A DNA stretch of 64,000 bases from Cocos nucifera. Its lineage: Eukaryota > Streptophyta > Magnoliopsida > Arecales > Arecaceae. The position numbers and the translations under genes were made by a program. Of the stretch, positions 52,440-62,574 are shown piece by piece. The stretch's first letter is position 1. Each line of letters begins with the position of its first letter. Where the stretch lies: contig QRFJ01003083.1 in the NCBI GenBank assembly GCA_006176705.1, positions 1 through 64,000 on the forward strand, in the 5' to 3' direction. The notes below the pieces were generated by a model. The model worked only from the letters and a program-made list of their open reading frames with translations, ran no database searches and was not told where the DNA came from.

Positions 52440-53640
52440 GAATTTTAGGATCGTAGGAGTGTTGCCCCTCCGAGCTCCTTCAAGTAATAAGTTCCAGGCC
52501 AGACAACCCTCTTAACTTTATACGGGCCTTTCCAATTTGATGTGAGCTTTTTGTGGTTCTGAGGTAGTGATACAGCTGTACGCCAGAGTACCAAGTCCCC
52601 CACTTTAAATATTTTGCCTCTAACCTTGGAGTTGTAGTGGCAGGCTACTTTTTGCTTGTAGTTGCCATCTGAGCTTGAGCTTCTTTCCTTTTTTCTTCCA
52701 ACAAGTTGAGGTTAACCTTAAGATTGTATGAGTTCTACTACTCATTGAATGCCACAACTCATGCTGATGGAAGCTTAACCTCTATTGGGGATAACTACTT
52801 CTGTTCTGAAGGCCAAGACGAATGGAGTCTCTCCAGTTGGCAGTCTTTGGATAGTTTGGTATACCCAGAGTATATGGTAGAGTTCGTCTACCCAAGTCCC
52901 TTTTGCTCTCTCAAGCCTTACTTTGATACTTTATAGTAGGGTTCTATTGGTTACCTCGGCCTTGCCATTTGCCTGTGGATGGGCTACTAATGTAAAATTA
53001 TGAGATATGTTCAGTCTTCATAGAACTCAATGAATTTCGTTCCAGCAAATTGCCGCCCATTATCTGTTATGAGAGTTTGAGGCAGACCGAACCTACAAAT
53101 AATTAACTTTCAGATGAAGTCCTGTACTTTGGCCTCGGTGATCTTTGCCAGAGACTCAGTCTCAACCAACTTCGTGAAGTAATCAATTGCTACTAGAAGA
53201 AATTTTTGCTATCCGGATGCCATGGGAAAGGACCCAAGTACATCCATTCCCCATTGTGCAAACGATCATGGGGCATTCAGGGGCGACAAGCTTAGAAGTT
53301 GGCTGTCTCTGAATATTAGCATTCCTTTAACATCGATCATATTTTTTGGCATATTCTATTGAATCATGATACATTGTCAACCAATAGTAGTCCTGATGAA
53401 GTAGTCTATGAGATAAAGATCTAGCCACTACATGACTTTCGTAGATTCCTTCATGTACCTCTCATAATGCAAAATTGATCTTAGAAGGCTAGAGACATCT
53501 CAACAATGATAAAGAGTACGATCTTTTATATAGCTTGTTTATATATAGAACATACTGGGAGGCATGATTTCTTAGTTTTTGAGCTTCTTTTGGATCATAA
53601 GAAAGAGTTTTATCCTTGAGATAAGCAATTAGTAGATTGA
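52440..53640 (-). pseudogene. T3 integrase
   Basis: Minus strand. FAQWGMDVLGSFPMASG (about 53270-53218, first catalytic Asp in GMD), KFLLVAIDYFTKLVETESLA, KLIICRFGLPQTLITDNGRQF (second Asp in TDNG, about 53098-53040). The C-terminal part is GDLVLWRTAVSLPQNHKKL and NWKGPYKVKRVVWPGTYYL (about 52605-52470). This is Ty3/gypsy integrase without a chromodomain. It would insert the cDNA. Several stops and frameshifts inactivate it. Confidence 0.8.
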
Positions 53641-53699
53641 TCTAGTAGGGTTCATGGTCGATCTGCATCATAGATCATGACTCCTTCGAACTTGGATGT

Positions 53700-54200
53700 T
53701 TTAGAACTTCAAAGAAGACTTCTTTTGGTAATTCATTCGGTGCAAGTGTAGCTAGCTTAGAGAAAAGATTAGCTCTGGTATTTTCTGCTCTTGGAATCTA
53801 TTGAACGTTAAAACTATCGAAGGCTGGAGTCAAGTTCTTTACTTTCTCGAAATATTTTATCATACCTTCCTTTCGAGCTTCATAATTATCATTAACTTGT
53901 CCTACCACTAATTGAAAATCACTGTAAGCTTGGAGCTGATCCACTTCCAACTCTTTGGCTATCCTTAACCCTATAATCAGAGCTTCATATTTGGCTCCAT
54001 TATTTATTGCAGAAAATTTGAAGTGCAACGCATATTTGGGATGACTCCTTCGGAATTTACCAAGATCAACCCAGCGCCTGCACCCAAAGCATTAGATGAG
54101 CCATCCACATATAGGGTGTAGAAGCCTTCAGCAAGGTTGGCACTTTCTATAGGGTAGCTCGGCTGTAACCATGGGACGTTGGTTTCAAGTTTGGTCTCAT
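53700..54200 (-). pseudogene. T3 second ribonuclease H (aRNH)
   Basis: LYVDGSSNALGAGAGLILVN (about 54128-54069) followed by KYEALIIGLRIAKELEVDQL and YSDFQLVVGQVNDNYEARK (53980-53880). The DG-S, E and SDSQL-type positions of an RNase H fold are present (SDFQL here). An extra RNase H between the ordinary RNase H and integrase is a known feature of the Tat lineage. Confidence 0.8.
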
Positions 54201-54860
54201 TCGGGATGGTGCATTATACTATGAAATCTACTAATATTTGAGCTTTGATTGATGGTTGAGGATGAAAGTTGATGTCGAATTCTATAAGTTCAATTCCTCA
54301 TTTTATGATTCTTTTGAAGGTCTCTGTTTGTTGGAAAACTGCCTTGATCGGTTGATCAGTAAAGTGGGTTATGGCGTACCCTTGAAAGTGAGATCGGAGT
54401 TTCTGAGCTACGATTAGTAGAGCATAAGTTTGTTTTTCTAACTTAGTGTACCTAATTTTGGCATCTCTCAAGACTTAGCTTATATAGTAGATCGATCGCT
54501 GCACTTTCACCTCTTCTTGGACTAGAACTGCTGCAACGTTCGTCGAGAAGACCACTAGATACAAAAATAGTTCTTTTCTAGGTTCAGATTTTGCCAACAG
54601 TGGAGGCCAGCCAAGATAATTTTTGAGTTCTTCAAATGCCTGTTGACATTCAACGGTCTAGTAGAAGTTCTTCGGTTGTTTGAGGACTTGAAAGAAGGGC
54701 ATGCATCGCTTAACCGACCTCGAGAGAAAATAGCTTAGGACTACCACCTTTCTTGTTAGGTGTTGGACTTCTTTTATTGATTTTGGAGCAATCATCTCTT
54801 GAATGGCCCGAATCTTTTCCGAATTTGCCTCAATTATGTGCCTCGATACCATGAAACCTA
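54201..54860 (-). pseudogene. T3 RNase H and RT connection
   Basis: The minus strand continues from RT: GFMVSRHIIEANSEKIRAI (54830-54775), HLTRKVVVLSYFLSRSV, then KNYLGWPPLLAKSEPRKELF and LEKQTYALLIVAQKLRSHFQ. These are the tether and RNase H segments normal for gypsy pol. Frames change a few times. Confidence 0.75.
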
Positions 54861-55640
54861 AAAACTTTCCTGAGTTAATCCAAAGGTGCACTTGGTCGGG
54901 TTCAACTTCATTTTGTATCTCTGAAGACTATTGAAGATCTCCTCAAGGTCGACTATATAATTTATCGAAGATTGGCTCTTAACAAGCATATCGTCCATAT
55001 AAATCTCCATGTTGCAGTCGATATGCTCCTTAAAGATCTTGTTCACCAAGCACTGGTAGGTTGCTCCTATATTTTTAAGTCCATAGGGAATAATCCAATA
55101 ACAATAAAGACCATGGTCAGTAATAAAACTAATTTTCTCCTCATCTTTTGGAGTCATCAAGATTTGGTTATAGCCAGAGAAGGCATCCATGAAGGTGAGA
55201 AGCTCACGGTCCAAAGTTGCATCCACTAGCTGATCAATTCTGGATAGGGGGTAGCTATCTTTTAGATAGGCCTTTTTCAACATTTTGAAATCTATGTACA
55301 TTCTCCATTTTTCATTTGCCTTCTTAACAAGAACCATGTTGGAGACCCAGTTCGGATAGGAGACTTCTCGGATGAACCTGACCTTGAGGAGCATGTCAAC
55401 TTCTTGTGCAATTGCCTTCTATCTCTCTGGGGCCTGACTACGCATCTTTTCTTTCATCGATCGATGTTTAGGATAAATAAGCAGATGATGTTCCATAGCT
55501 CCCGTGTCAATTCTGGGCATGTCTGCAAGGGCTCAAGCGAAAACATCTACATTCTTTCATAGGAATTCGACGAGTTGCTCTCGCACTCCTTCTCCCAGAT
55601 TGGAGCCGATCCATACCGTATGCTCTTTATTTCCATCATT
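54861..55640 (-). pseudogene. T3 reverse transcriptase
   Basis: The longest uninterrupted piece is 55394-54858 (178 codons). It includes VSNMVLVKKANEKWRMYIDF (about 55346-55287), LLTFMDAFSGYNQILMTP (third block), WIIPYGLKNIGATYQ and the active site YMDDMLVKS (about 54999-54973). The upstream linker (55640-55395) contains KNVDVFA and PKHRSMKEK-type segments. This is a Ty3/gypsy RT close to Tat elements. The substitution of YG-L-K-N for FGLKNA is tolerable, but neighbouring stops make the polyprotein dead. Confidence 0.85.
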
Positions 55641-56166
55641 CAAGAAATTGAGACAAGATCCTCCATGGGTTCTCCTCGTTCTTCTGTAAGGTCATTCTGG
55701 ATGTCCAGCCCATCAATCGGATAAGGGTCTGATTGTTCTCCCATTTGCAAGACAATCAAATACCAATGTCTTGCCAAAGGTTGGTCTCCCCCGACTTCTT
55801 CAATCCTCCAGTTTGTTGGAAACTTCATCTTCAAATAATATATCGACACTACTATCTAAAGTATGTTTAGATCAGGTCGGCCAAGAATTGCATTATAAGC
55901 AGATGGAGTTTTTACCACCAAGAAATTCACTTGTGCCCTAGACTATCTTGGATATCGCCCAGTAGCCATAGTTAAAGTTTTACCCCTTTGACTGGCATTA
56001 CATCACTAGTAAAGCCAACCAATGGAGAACTCATTGGTCCGAGCCGGTTATTAGGTATAGACATTTTAGAGAAAGCATCATAAAATAAGACATTGATCGA
56101 ACCTCCATTATCGACAAGAATGCGGTGTACATCATAGTCTGCAATATTTAAAGTTATTACAACCAT
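55641..56166 (-). pseudogene. T3 aspartic protease
   Basis: RILVDNGGSINVLFYDAF (about 56130-56077) matches the Tat protease active-site region (D-N/T-G-S-S). The conserved second Gly-containing loop is AILGRPDLN (about 55890-55866), and KFPTNWRIEEVGGDQPLAR follows at 55820-55765. The protease would process gag-pol. A stop near 55858 breaks the frame to RT. Confidence 0.75.
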
Positions 56167-56280
56167 ATCATTATGCGGAAACTAAACTCCATATGCATCT
56201 TTCTCAGTAAAAGTGATGGTGTTGATGATGTCGAGAGGTGGCCGATCTTCTTGCTACTTCTCCCACCTTAGTAGTTCTGA

Positions 56281-57762
56281 TTATGGTAGTGCCCTAAACT
56301 GTTCTTCTCTTATCTTAGGCCGACATTGCAAGAATTGTCCAAGCCGGTCCCTCCTGATGAGCTCCTCGATCTCATCTTGGAGTTGAATGCATTCTTCAGT
56401 ATTGTGACCATGGTCATGATGGTAGAGGTAGTACTTGTTAGGATTGCACCAGCCAGGATGAGTGTGCATCCTTTCAAGTCTCGACAGCGACTCCTTAGTC
56501 TCCATCAGCACTTGGATTTTTAGAGCATTGAGGGGAGTGTAGTTATGAAACCTTCTGAGAGAAGGACTTCTTCGTGCCCTTCCATCAGAGCTTTTTTAAT
56601 GGTGAGCTCGAGGAGGGGTTCAGACTTGCCTATGCTCAGGGGGAGTTCGAGAGCACGATCGAGCTTCATTCAGCTTCTCTTCAACCATGGGCTTACTAGA
56701 CTCACCCGTCTGCCACTCTCTTGTAGCTTTTTCATTCTTTATCTTGAAGGCTTTTTCAGCTCAAGCATACCCTTCAGCCTGAGCCAATAGATCAATAGAA
56801 TCCTTGGGGTACTTCCTTTCTTAGGAAAATAGTGGGTCATTTTTTTGAAAGCCGCCCTTCAGTATGGCCATGGCAAAGAATTGGTCAAAGTTTCAAACCT
56901 CCAGGGCAGCGGCATTGAAGCGACTGACGTAGGCTTGGATGGACTCCCCTTCTTTCTGCTTGATGTTAATGAGGAAGTTTGAAACTCGTCTGAGATATCA
57001 ATTGTTAATGAAATGAGCCACAAACTGATGGCTCATCTAGTCAAAGAAGAAGATCGTATCTAACTTCAGTATCAAGTACCAGTTTCTTACTACTCCCTTT
57101 AGAGTAGATGGAAAGGCATGGCATAAGATGGCATCTGATGCACCATGGAGTAACATCATAGTCCGAAAGGCCTCCAGATGGTTGACCAGATTAGTGGTCC
57201 TATCATAGCTCTTGAATTAGGAGAGCTTAAAGTTTGGCGGGATTGACTCCTATATGATTCATTAGGAGGAAGAGGAGTCAGTGCAGATGTTGTCATGGTG
57301 AGCTGGGATGGCGTGGAGGAGCTCTTCGACCCACCAGTCCATGTCCTATAGCTTTTGATCAAGAGCATCACCTCGATCATGGATCTCGAAGGGTTTTCGA
57401 CTATAGATGGGGAAGATCTCTTCTGAAGAAGAATCATGGTCTGAGCAGGGATCCTCTACCTCCCATTTCTCCTTTTCAGGGGTGTCAGGTCTACTGACCC
57501 AAGTATGCCTCCTCGAGATTGATTCTTGGAACTCCGATGGGGTGTTTTCCGACTAGACTACCACTGGAGGTCACTGCATGGCCTATATCATTTCGGTGAG
57601 ACTTCGAACCTACTGCATCTGCAGGTTGAACTGCTCTGGATCCACCATTGCTGCCAAGGGTGAGGGTGGAGATGTTGGTGATGGTGTTGAAGCAGGCAGA
57701 TCTAGCTCAAATCTAACGGCAGATGTGGTGGATCACCAGATGATTGGCTTCTTTGGAGGCAT
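56281..57762 (-). pseudogene. T3 gag
   Basis: Minus strand. Start MPPKKPIIWWSTTSAV at 57762, AMVDPEQFNLQMQ (about 57650), HLEAFRTMMLLHGASDAIL (about 57185-57130), VAHFINN and LINIKQKEGES (about 56980-56945), YYLYHHDHGHNTEEC Cys/His box (about 56440-56396), IQLQDEIEELIRRDRL. At least six stops or shifts. Length and order fit full Tat gag, and T1 and T4 gag align along all of it. Confidence 0.82.
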
Positions 57763-57887
57763 TCTCTAAAGCAAATGAGATCAAGTAGCGATGGATTTTG
57801 AAGGATTAAAATGAGAAGGTAAACAAAATTGACTGAGCACTCCTTTTAGAATAAGGGCTTAAAGGATCCTTCTTCTAGTGCGAATCA
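57763..57887 (-). promoter_or_regulatory. T3 primer region and leader
   Basis: After the LTR the minus strand reads TGATTCGCACTAGAAGAAGG, aligned with the T1 and T4 primer segments but mutated. No ORF. Confidence 0.45.
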
Positions 57888-58769
57888 TATTGGTGCAGAA
57901 TCTGATTGATGTCAGAAAAGAGCTGGAGCTGGAGAAGATGAGGTCACTGCTGGAAACCTGCAATATAGAAGTTCTGACCAGAATCGGGGGTGGTGGCTCT
58001 AACGAGACCCTTCGATGATCAAGTTAGCTCTTTTAGCCAACAAAAATAGAGTGCTCAGGAAATTTAGTGGTAGAGTAATGGGGAGGGGAATGGGAGCTTG
58101 CCTGGCTACTGGAAGGAGTTCGTCCGGAAGGGAATCTAACTGGGGGCGATCATCCGAAAGAAGCACAACTAGCGGAGATCGTCTGAATGGAGTCCGACTA
58201 GAGGAGTCTGGAAGAAGTTCGCCTTGGAGGAGATAGCAGTTCAAAAGAGATTCGGATGTCTCCAAGATTGTCTATGCATTGACTGGTATTCATGAAACTA
58301 AGGATTGATGTTGACGTCCTTTTGCTTGCACATCCAAGGTTCTTAGTGAGAGAATCGAAAGACCCACCACTCACCGCATATTGCAGAAGTTTGTCTGGGG
58401 TGTAGCTCTGTAGATCAAGATCAAACAACCTGAGAAAGTTCTAGTTGGGAAGGAGTTCAAGCAGGTTCAAGGTCAGCTAGGTCATATTGCACTGCGATCG
58501 AATACTTAATTGCTTAGAGGGTTGTCATCACTGTTCAAGCTCATCTGGGTGAATCCCATCATACCTTGTAGGTTTTGGAGTCTTCTAAAAAAGCTGGCGA
58601 TCAAAGCCGAGGAAGTCAGCTTGCAAGTCCAAGTTGGAGATCTATGGCCTTGGCGTTAAGTAGGGATTCTTCACTGGTTGAAGTCGGTCGCGGTTGTTGT
58701 CGCCGGATGAGGTCACCTCAAGACCTGGCATTCTATCGAACTTCGGTAGGTGAGGGTTTATCCCTAAGA
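57888..58769 (-). repeat. T3 5' LTR
   Basis: 882 bp. Minus-strand ends are TCTTAGGGATAAACC (first bases mutated from TGTTGGGG) and CTGCACCAATA. It lacks the large tandem arrays of T1 and T4 LTRs. It abuts E0 at 58770. Confidence 0.75.
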
Positions 58770-59698
58770 AATTTAATAGCTCCTTTTTGTAGTTTCAAAA
58801 GAAAACTTGATAAATTTTTCTTGGTATCTTTATTTATAAGAGATAATTTATTTATGAATCTAACTTCAACTACTTCTTTTAGTTCGTTGAAGAAAGATTT
58901 TTCAAGACAGAAGTTTAATATTATCTTTTCACTGTTAATCTTTATAAAAATATCTTTGTCTATAATAGTGAAAGGTTTTTTTGAAGTTATAATAGGATTT
59001 TCTAATATAACTTCATGACTTAGGGTTTTGACTAAAAAGAGGGATGTTTGGATGTAGGTGGTTGCTACACAACCATGAACATTAGAGATTTTATGTCTTA
59101 CCCTAGGGTTTTCTCCATTTACCATTCTAATATTTTGAGTTATTTTGTTAAAATATTTTAAAGAAATTAAGATTCTCTTAATATAGTTTGTATTAGCTCC
59201 AAAATCTATCAAAGCTTTAGTTTTAAAGTGATAGTCTCTAATTTTGAGTAAGATTTCATAGAACCATTTTTTATCTTCATATTTAACACTAGATCCTAAG
59301 AAATCTTCAATATCATTAATTAATGGATCTTTTTCTTTAGAATTCCCAGTGGCTTCTAGGATTGGGATATCACCAGATTCATCAATGTAAGTGTATCCTT
59401 CACTGCCACAGAATTCTTCCAAATTGAAATTTATTAAGGTCACTCTATTCTTTCTAGAATGGCAATGATTTGTCATAAGATATTCGATTTTTTTAACATT
59501 CTCTCTTGGATAAGTCCTTGAATATCTCTTCAAAAGAGCTGTTTCATACTTATCTTTAGGAATCTTTCCAACTCTTTTATCAAAATATAATTTTTTAGAT
59601 TTTTTATGAAATTTAAGATAAAATTTATTTGCTAAGAGTCTACCTTGATAGTAGAGATTATCAAATTTTATTCTTCTATGTATTCTCTGCTGACTCAA
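58770..59698 (-). pseudogene. E0 ORF with retropepsin-like protease domain
   Basis: About 310 codons, open from 59698 to the T3 junction; the last residues read beyond 58770 belong to T3's LTR. A basic N-terminal part (MSQQRIHRRIKFDNLYYQG) is followed by a short Cys/His segment (NHCHSRKNR) and an acidic linker. A protease-like domain comes next: KALIDFGANTNYIKR (about 59215-59170) for the active site and HEVILENPIITSKKPFTI (about 59009-58955) for the second conserved loop. Canonical retropepsin has D-[ST]-G and ILG; here it is D-F-G and ILE, so catalysis is unlikely. The RT expected downstream is cut by T3 and not found beyond it. The caulimovirid assignment is inferred from layout and this domain. 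Confidence 0.55.
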
Positions 59699-59728
59699 AT
59701 AATCATCAAAATGTTTAGATCCAACAAT

Positions 59729-60258
59729 CTAGTTGTAATGAGGAATTTTGTAATTAAGATTAATGCTACCAAAGCCTTCATTCTTTATACTAGGTCTGAT
59801 CAAATATGAGAATAAAAGAGGTAGTCTGCAAATAATCTCTTGATTTGGATTTGAGGAAATCCTAATTGTACAAATGTTAAGATCTATCCTAAGACTAATT
59901 CTATATGTTTCTATGATATTTACAATAGTTACAAAATCTAAAAGATAATCTAAGCAATAGCTTCTATTAGATTCTCTTTTGATAGCATCTAGAATCTCAT
60001 TCTTTTGATAGTCAGTGAGATGATAGTCCCAACAACTCCTCAATTATCTCCAAAGGAATGATATGCTATCTCCATTGTCTCTTCTAAATCATAATAAATC
60101 TCGTTAGAATTTGAATTTAATTTTACTTGATTTTTATCAAATTCTTCAAGATTTTGATTTAACCCAGTGGCAGATATGGTATCATGGATGACATATGAGT
60201 GCAAATTTGCCTGGACAAGTCTAGGATAATGGAATTCTAAGTTGGGAGTCTGAACCAT
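59729..60258 (-). pseudogene. E0 middle ORF(s), possible movement/coat region
   Basis: Two minus-strand ORFs (60258-60040 and 60043-59729) follow each other in nearly continuous fashion and lead into the protease ORF after a stop near 59730. The second contains a Cys-rich hydrophobic stretch (IICRLPLLFSYLIRP). In caulimovirids movement and coat domains occupy this position upstream of the protease. I cannot identify either by motif, so the role is by position only. Confidence 0.4.
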
Positions 60259-60456
60259 AAGATTATTCCTAAAGATTTGGTTAGTCCTGTTTCTAACATT
60301 ATTTACAAGATCAACTAAGACTAAATTTCTATTATTTTCTCTAGATTTTCAAATAATATTTTATCAAACTTTTCTAAAGAATAGCGTTCTATTTCTATAG
60401 AGATATATGGTTCCATATAGGATTCTGGAAGTTTAGAAGGCTTAGAATCTTTTATT

Positions 60457-60861
60457 TTATATTTTTTTTCTAATTTTTATAGATTTTTTAAAAGATAAAA
60501 TAGACTTTCTTAAAGCTAGAAGATCTAATTTAACCTTAGAATGCACTACCTTACCTTTATTTTTTCTAATTATTTTATTAGACTCTAAAGATTCTAAGGG
60601 GACAGACTCTATGGATGGGATTGACTTTATGGATGGAACTGACTCTATGGACTTAGACTCTAATTTATTTAACTCATAAAATACATACCTAATAATAGAT
60701 CTTCTTAATCTGACTACTAGATCAAGCTCTTGAGAATCTATTGTAGGAGAAGCAGGTTCAAGAGGAAGTTTCTTAGTTTCTTCTTGATAAATATACCTCT
60801 TTTTAATTAGAAGATGTTCAATAGAAATTTTATCAGAACAATTAGACTCTTCCTCCTGCAT
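60457..60861 (-). pseudogene. E0 Ser/Glu/Lys-rich ORF, 134 codons
   Basis: Starts MQEEESNCSDKISIEHLL. It contains an internal short repeat (IESVPSIKSIPSIESVP, about 60660-60600) and a Lys-rich end. Likely a disordered linker region of the viral polyprotein. Not assigned to a family. A continuation downstream (PESYMEPYISIEIERYSLEK, about 60432-60373) is in another frame. Confidence 0.4.
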
Positions 60862-60938
60862 TCCTACAGTGTTAAGGGCAAGGTTGAGGAGTTTTCTTGC
60901 ATCTCAACTAGAACTAAGTGATCTACCTTAATAATTTC

Positions 60939-61487
60939 TTATATTTTATCAGTAGACACTTCAGAAAGACTAGCTTTTAGGCTAGGGTTACTTATTTCTC
61001 CTTCAACCTTAGTTGGGTTAAGAGGATGAATAGGTTTCTCGGCAAGACTACCATCAATCTTCCAAGACTGAAAAAGCAAGTGAATTTTTAATGTCTGAAC
61101 TTCAGGCTTAGCTTTTTCCAGACTCTTATGATAATATTGATCATACCAGTTAAATAAGAGAATATGTCTCTCTTCGTTCCTCATTTAGCTTAACCAAATT
61201 TTCCTAATAAAGTCTCTCTATATTTTATTATAGGAGCCAAAGAACTGCTTTTTACGATATTCTTTAGGTTCAAAATCTTTTTTAGGTAGTTCTTTATTAA
61301 TATGGAGCTCAACAATCTCAAGATCAGGTAGATAAGGTCTATCAATATTTTGAGCTATTTTTATAATTTTTATTTTTATATTACTAGAAGGATCATAATA
61401 AGTATCTAGAGTAGTTATTATCTCATATTTATCCAAACTATTTTCTAACTCTTCTATAGTTACAGAATTAGATTTTTCTATAGTCAT
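60939..61487 (-). pseudogene. E0 first ORF after the leader
   Basis: One reading frame with two internal stops (near 61216 and 61186), from MTIEKSNSVTIEELENSLDK at 61487 to about 60939. It contains IAQNIDRPYLPDLEIVELHI, EYRKKQFFGSYNKI and, after the stops, HILLFNWYDQYYHKSLEK and LLFQSWKIDGSLAEK. It begins about 355 bp past the primer site, where caulimovirid coding starts. Presumably the N-terminal part of a viral polyprotein. No enzymatic motif. Confidence 0.45.
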
Positions 61488-61565
61488 CCTCTTAAGAAAG
61501 ATACGTTACTCATCACCCTCAGGCTAAGTTGTGTAGAAAAAAAGAGATTGGACGATACCAGCCAT

Positions 61566-62574
61566 ACCTCATCCTCAAAAGATACTAGCCATACCTCACC
61601 CTTACAAATCTATGACTTACTGATCCTAAATACACGCCTGTCCATCAGCTTAATCAAATGGATCCTTACCGCACACCAACTGAACAGATGAGAAATGAAG
61701 CTGAGGGAACAAATCCGCTATGAAAATTTCTATGTAATCCAAATGAATAGATGAGAAACGAAGCTATGGCAACAAGTCCATTACGAAATCCTCCATATAA
61801 TCCGACACCAATTTCTTCCTCCTAGCACAAAAAAGAATAAGGCTCTAATACCAGATGATCCGAGCACCCGGAGAGGTAACCTCAAATCTAGAGTGATATG
61901 GAGATCCATCGTATCAGCTTATGTTGGGCATCCAAACTGGGAACACCAAATTCGAAAGGTATAAGGTGGACAGAACGTCTCTTACCAACAACCGAGGCCA
62001 AATACCAATTACGCTATACTAAAGGACGACCTTCAAACTATATGATACTGCCCATATACGTATATAATATAGTTCGGAACTTAGAAATGAAAGTGCAAAT
62101 TGGATACTTTTAAGAAGAGGAGAAGACAACAGCCTGAGATAAAGTAAACAGATAATAACTATGACTACTTAAGATGATCAACAGACAGATAAGATGGACA
62201 AATAAATAGTAAAAATAAATAGGCTAGACAAACTCATACAAATGACTAGACAAACTCACATAAACTAACTAAAGAAGAAGATTATTTTTATATTCTTTTA
62301 GATTTAAAATAAACTAATCAACTAAATATTTTTTATTTTTTCTAATATAAAACAAAACCAAACATACCAACAGATTAAAAACTGAATAATTTTGGTTTTT
62401 CTGATATAAAACAAACATACTATCAATCTAATAGCTAACTAATTAATATTTTTTGCTTTTTTCTAAAATAAACTTAAAACCAAACATAAGCACAAAATAA
62501 ACATAAAGCAACAACTAATAGTTATAAACTCAACAATTAGTATAAATAGCTAAATAAACTAACTACTAACATAC
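61566..62574 (-). repeat. E0 terminal direct repeat, right copy
   Basis: Matches 4234-5215. It ends at ACTAACATAC where a minus-strand copia LTR begins (62575). Contains the primer site and the same duplicated segment of about 60 bp (61680-61805). CATAC at 62570-62574 may be the target duplication of that LTR. Confidence 0.75.
61841..61853 (-). promoter_or_regulatory. E0 primer-binding site, right copy
   Basis: The minus strand reads TGGTATTAGAGCC, identical to the left copy. The first ORF starts about 355 bp downstream. Confidence 0.65.

Larger units (their letters stand above)
36776..58769 (-). mobile_element. T3: Tat-like Ty3/gypsy element with gag-pol, host of C3
   Basis: On the minus strand it reads: 5' LTR (58769-57888), gag, protease, RT, RNase H, aRNH, integrase, hairpin array (about 52330-51435), plus-strand antisense gene (37977-40334 and 50935-51223, split by C3), polypurine tract (37690-37671) and 3' LTR (37670 to about 36776). 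Without C3 it is about 11.4 kb. RT before integrase marks Ty3/gypsy, and the second RNase H plus antisense gene mark the Tat lineage. AATTT flanks both proposed ends (36771-36775, 58770-58774), but the left end is degraded and uncertain. Confidence 0.8.
4234..62574 (-). mobile_element. E0: endogenous pararetrovirus-like insert, split by T1 and T3
   Basis: A minus-strand viral-type sequence visible in three blocks: 62574-58770 (leader and N-terminal ORFs to a protease-like domain), about 36770-35252 (two ORFs) and 6685-4234 (promoter, leader, primer site). Both ends carry the same roughly 1-kb sequence, with TGGTATTAGAGCC (one mismatch to the tRNA-Met primer site TGGTATCAGAGCC) inside the repeat. 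That arrangement fits an integrated terminally redundant caulimovirid-like DNA. No RT or RNase H domain was found, so family placement rests on the primer site, the redundancy and the retropepsin-like motif. It is heavily broken by stops and insertions. Confidence 0.55.

Noticed and set aside
58575..59018. 147-codon plus-strand ORF spanning the T3/E0 junction
   Set aside because: It crosses an insertion boundary and is antisense to the E0 protease ORF.
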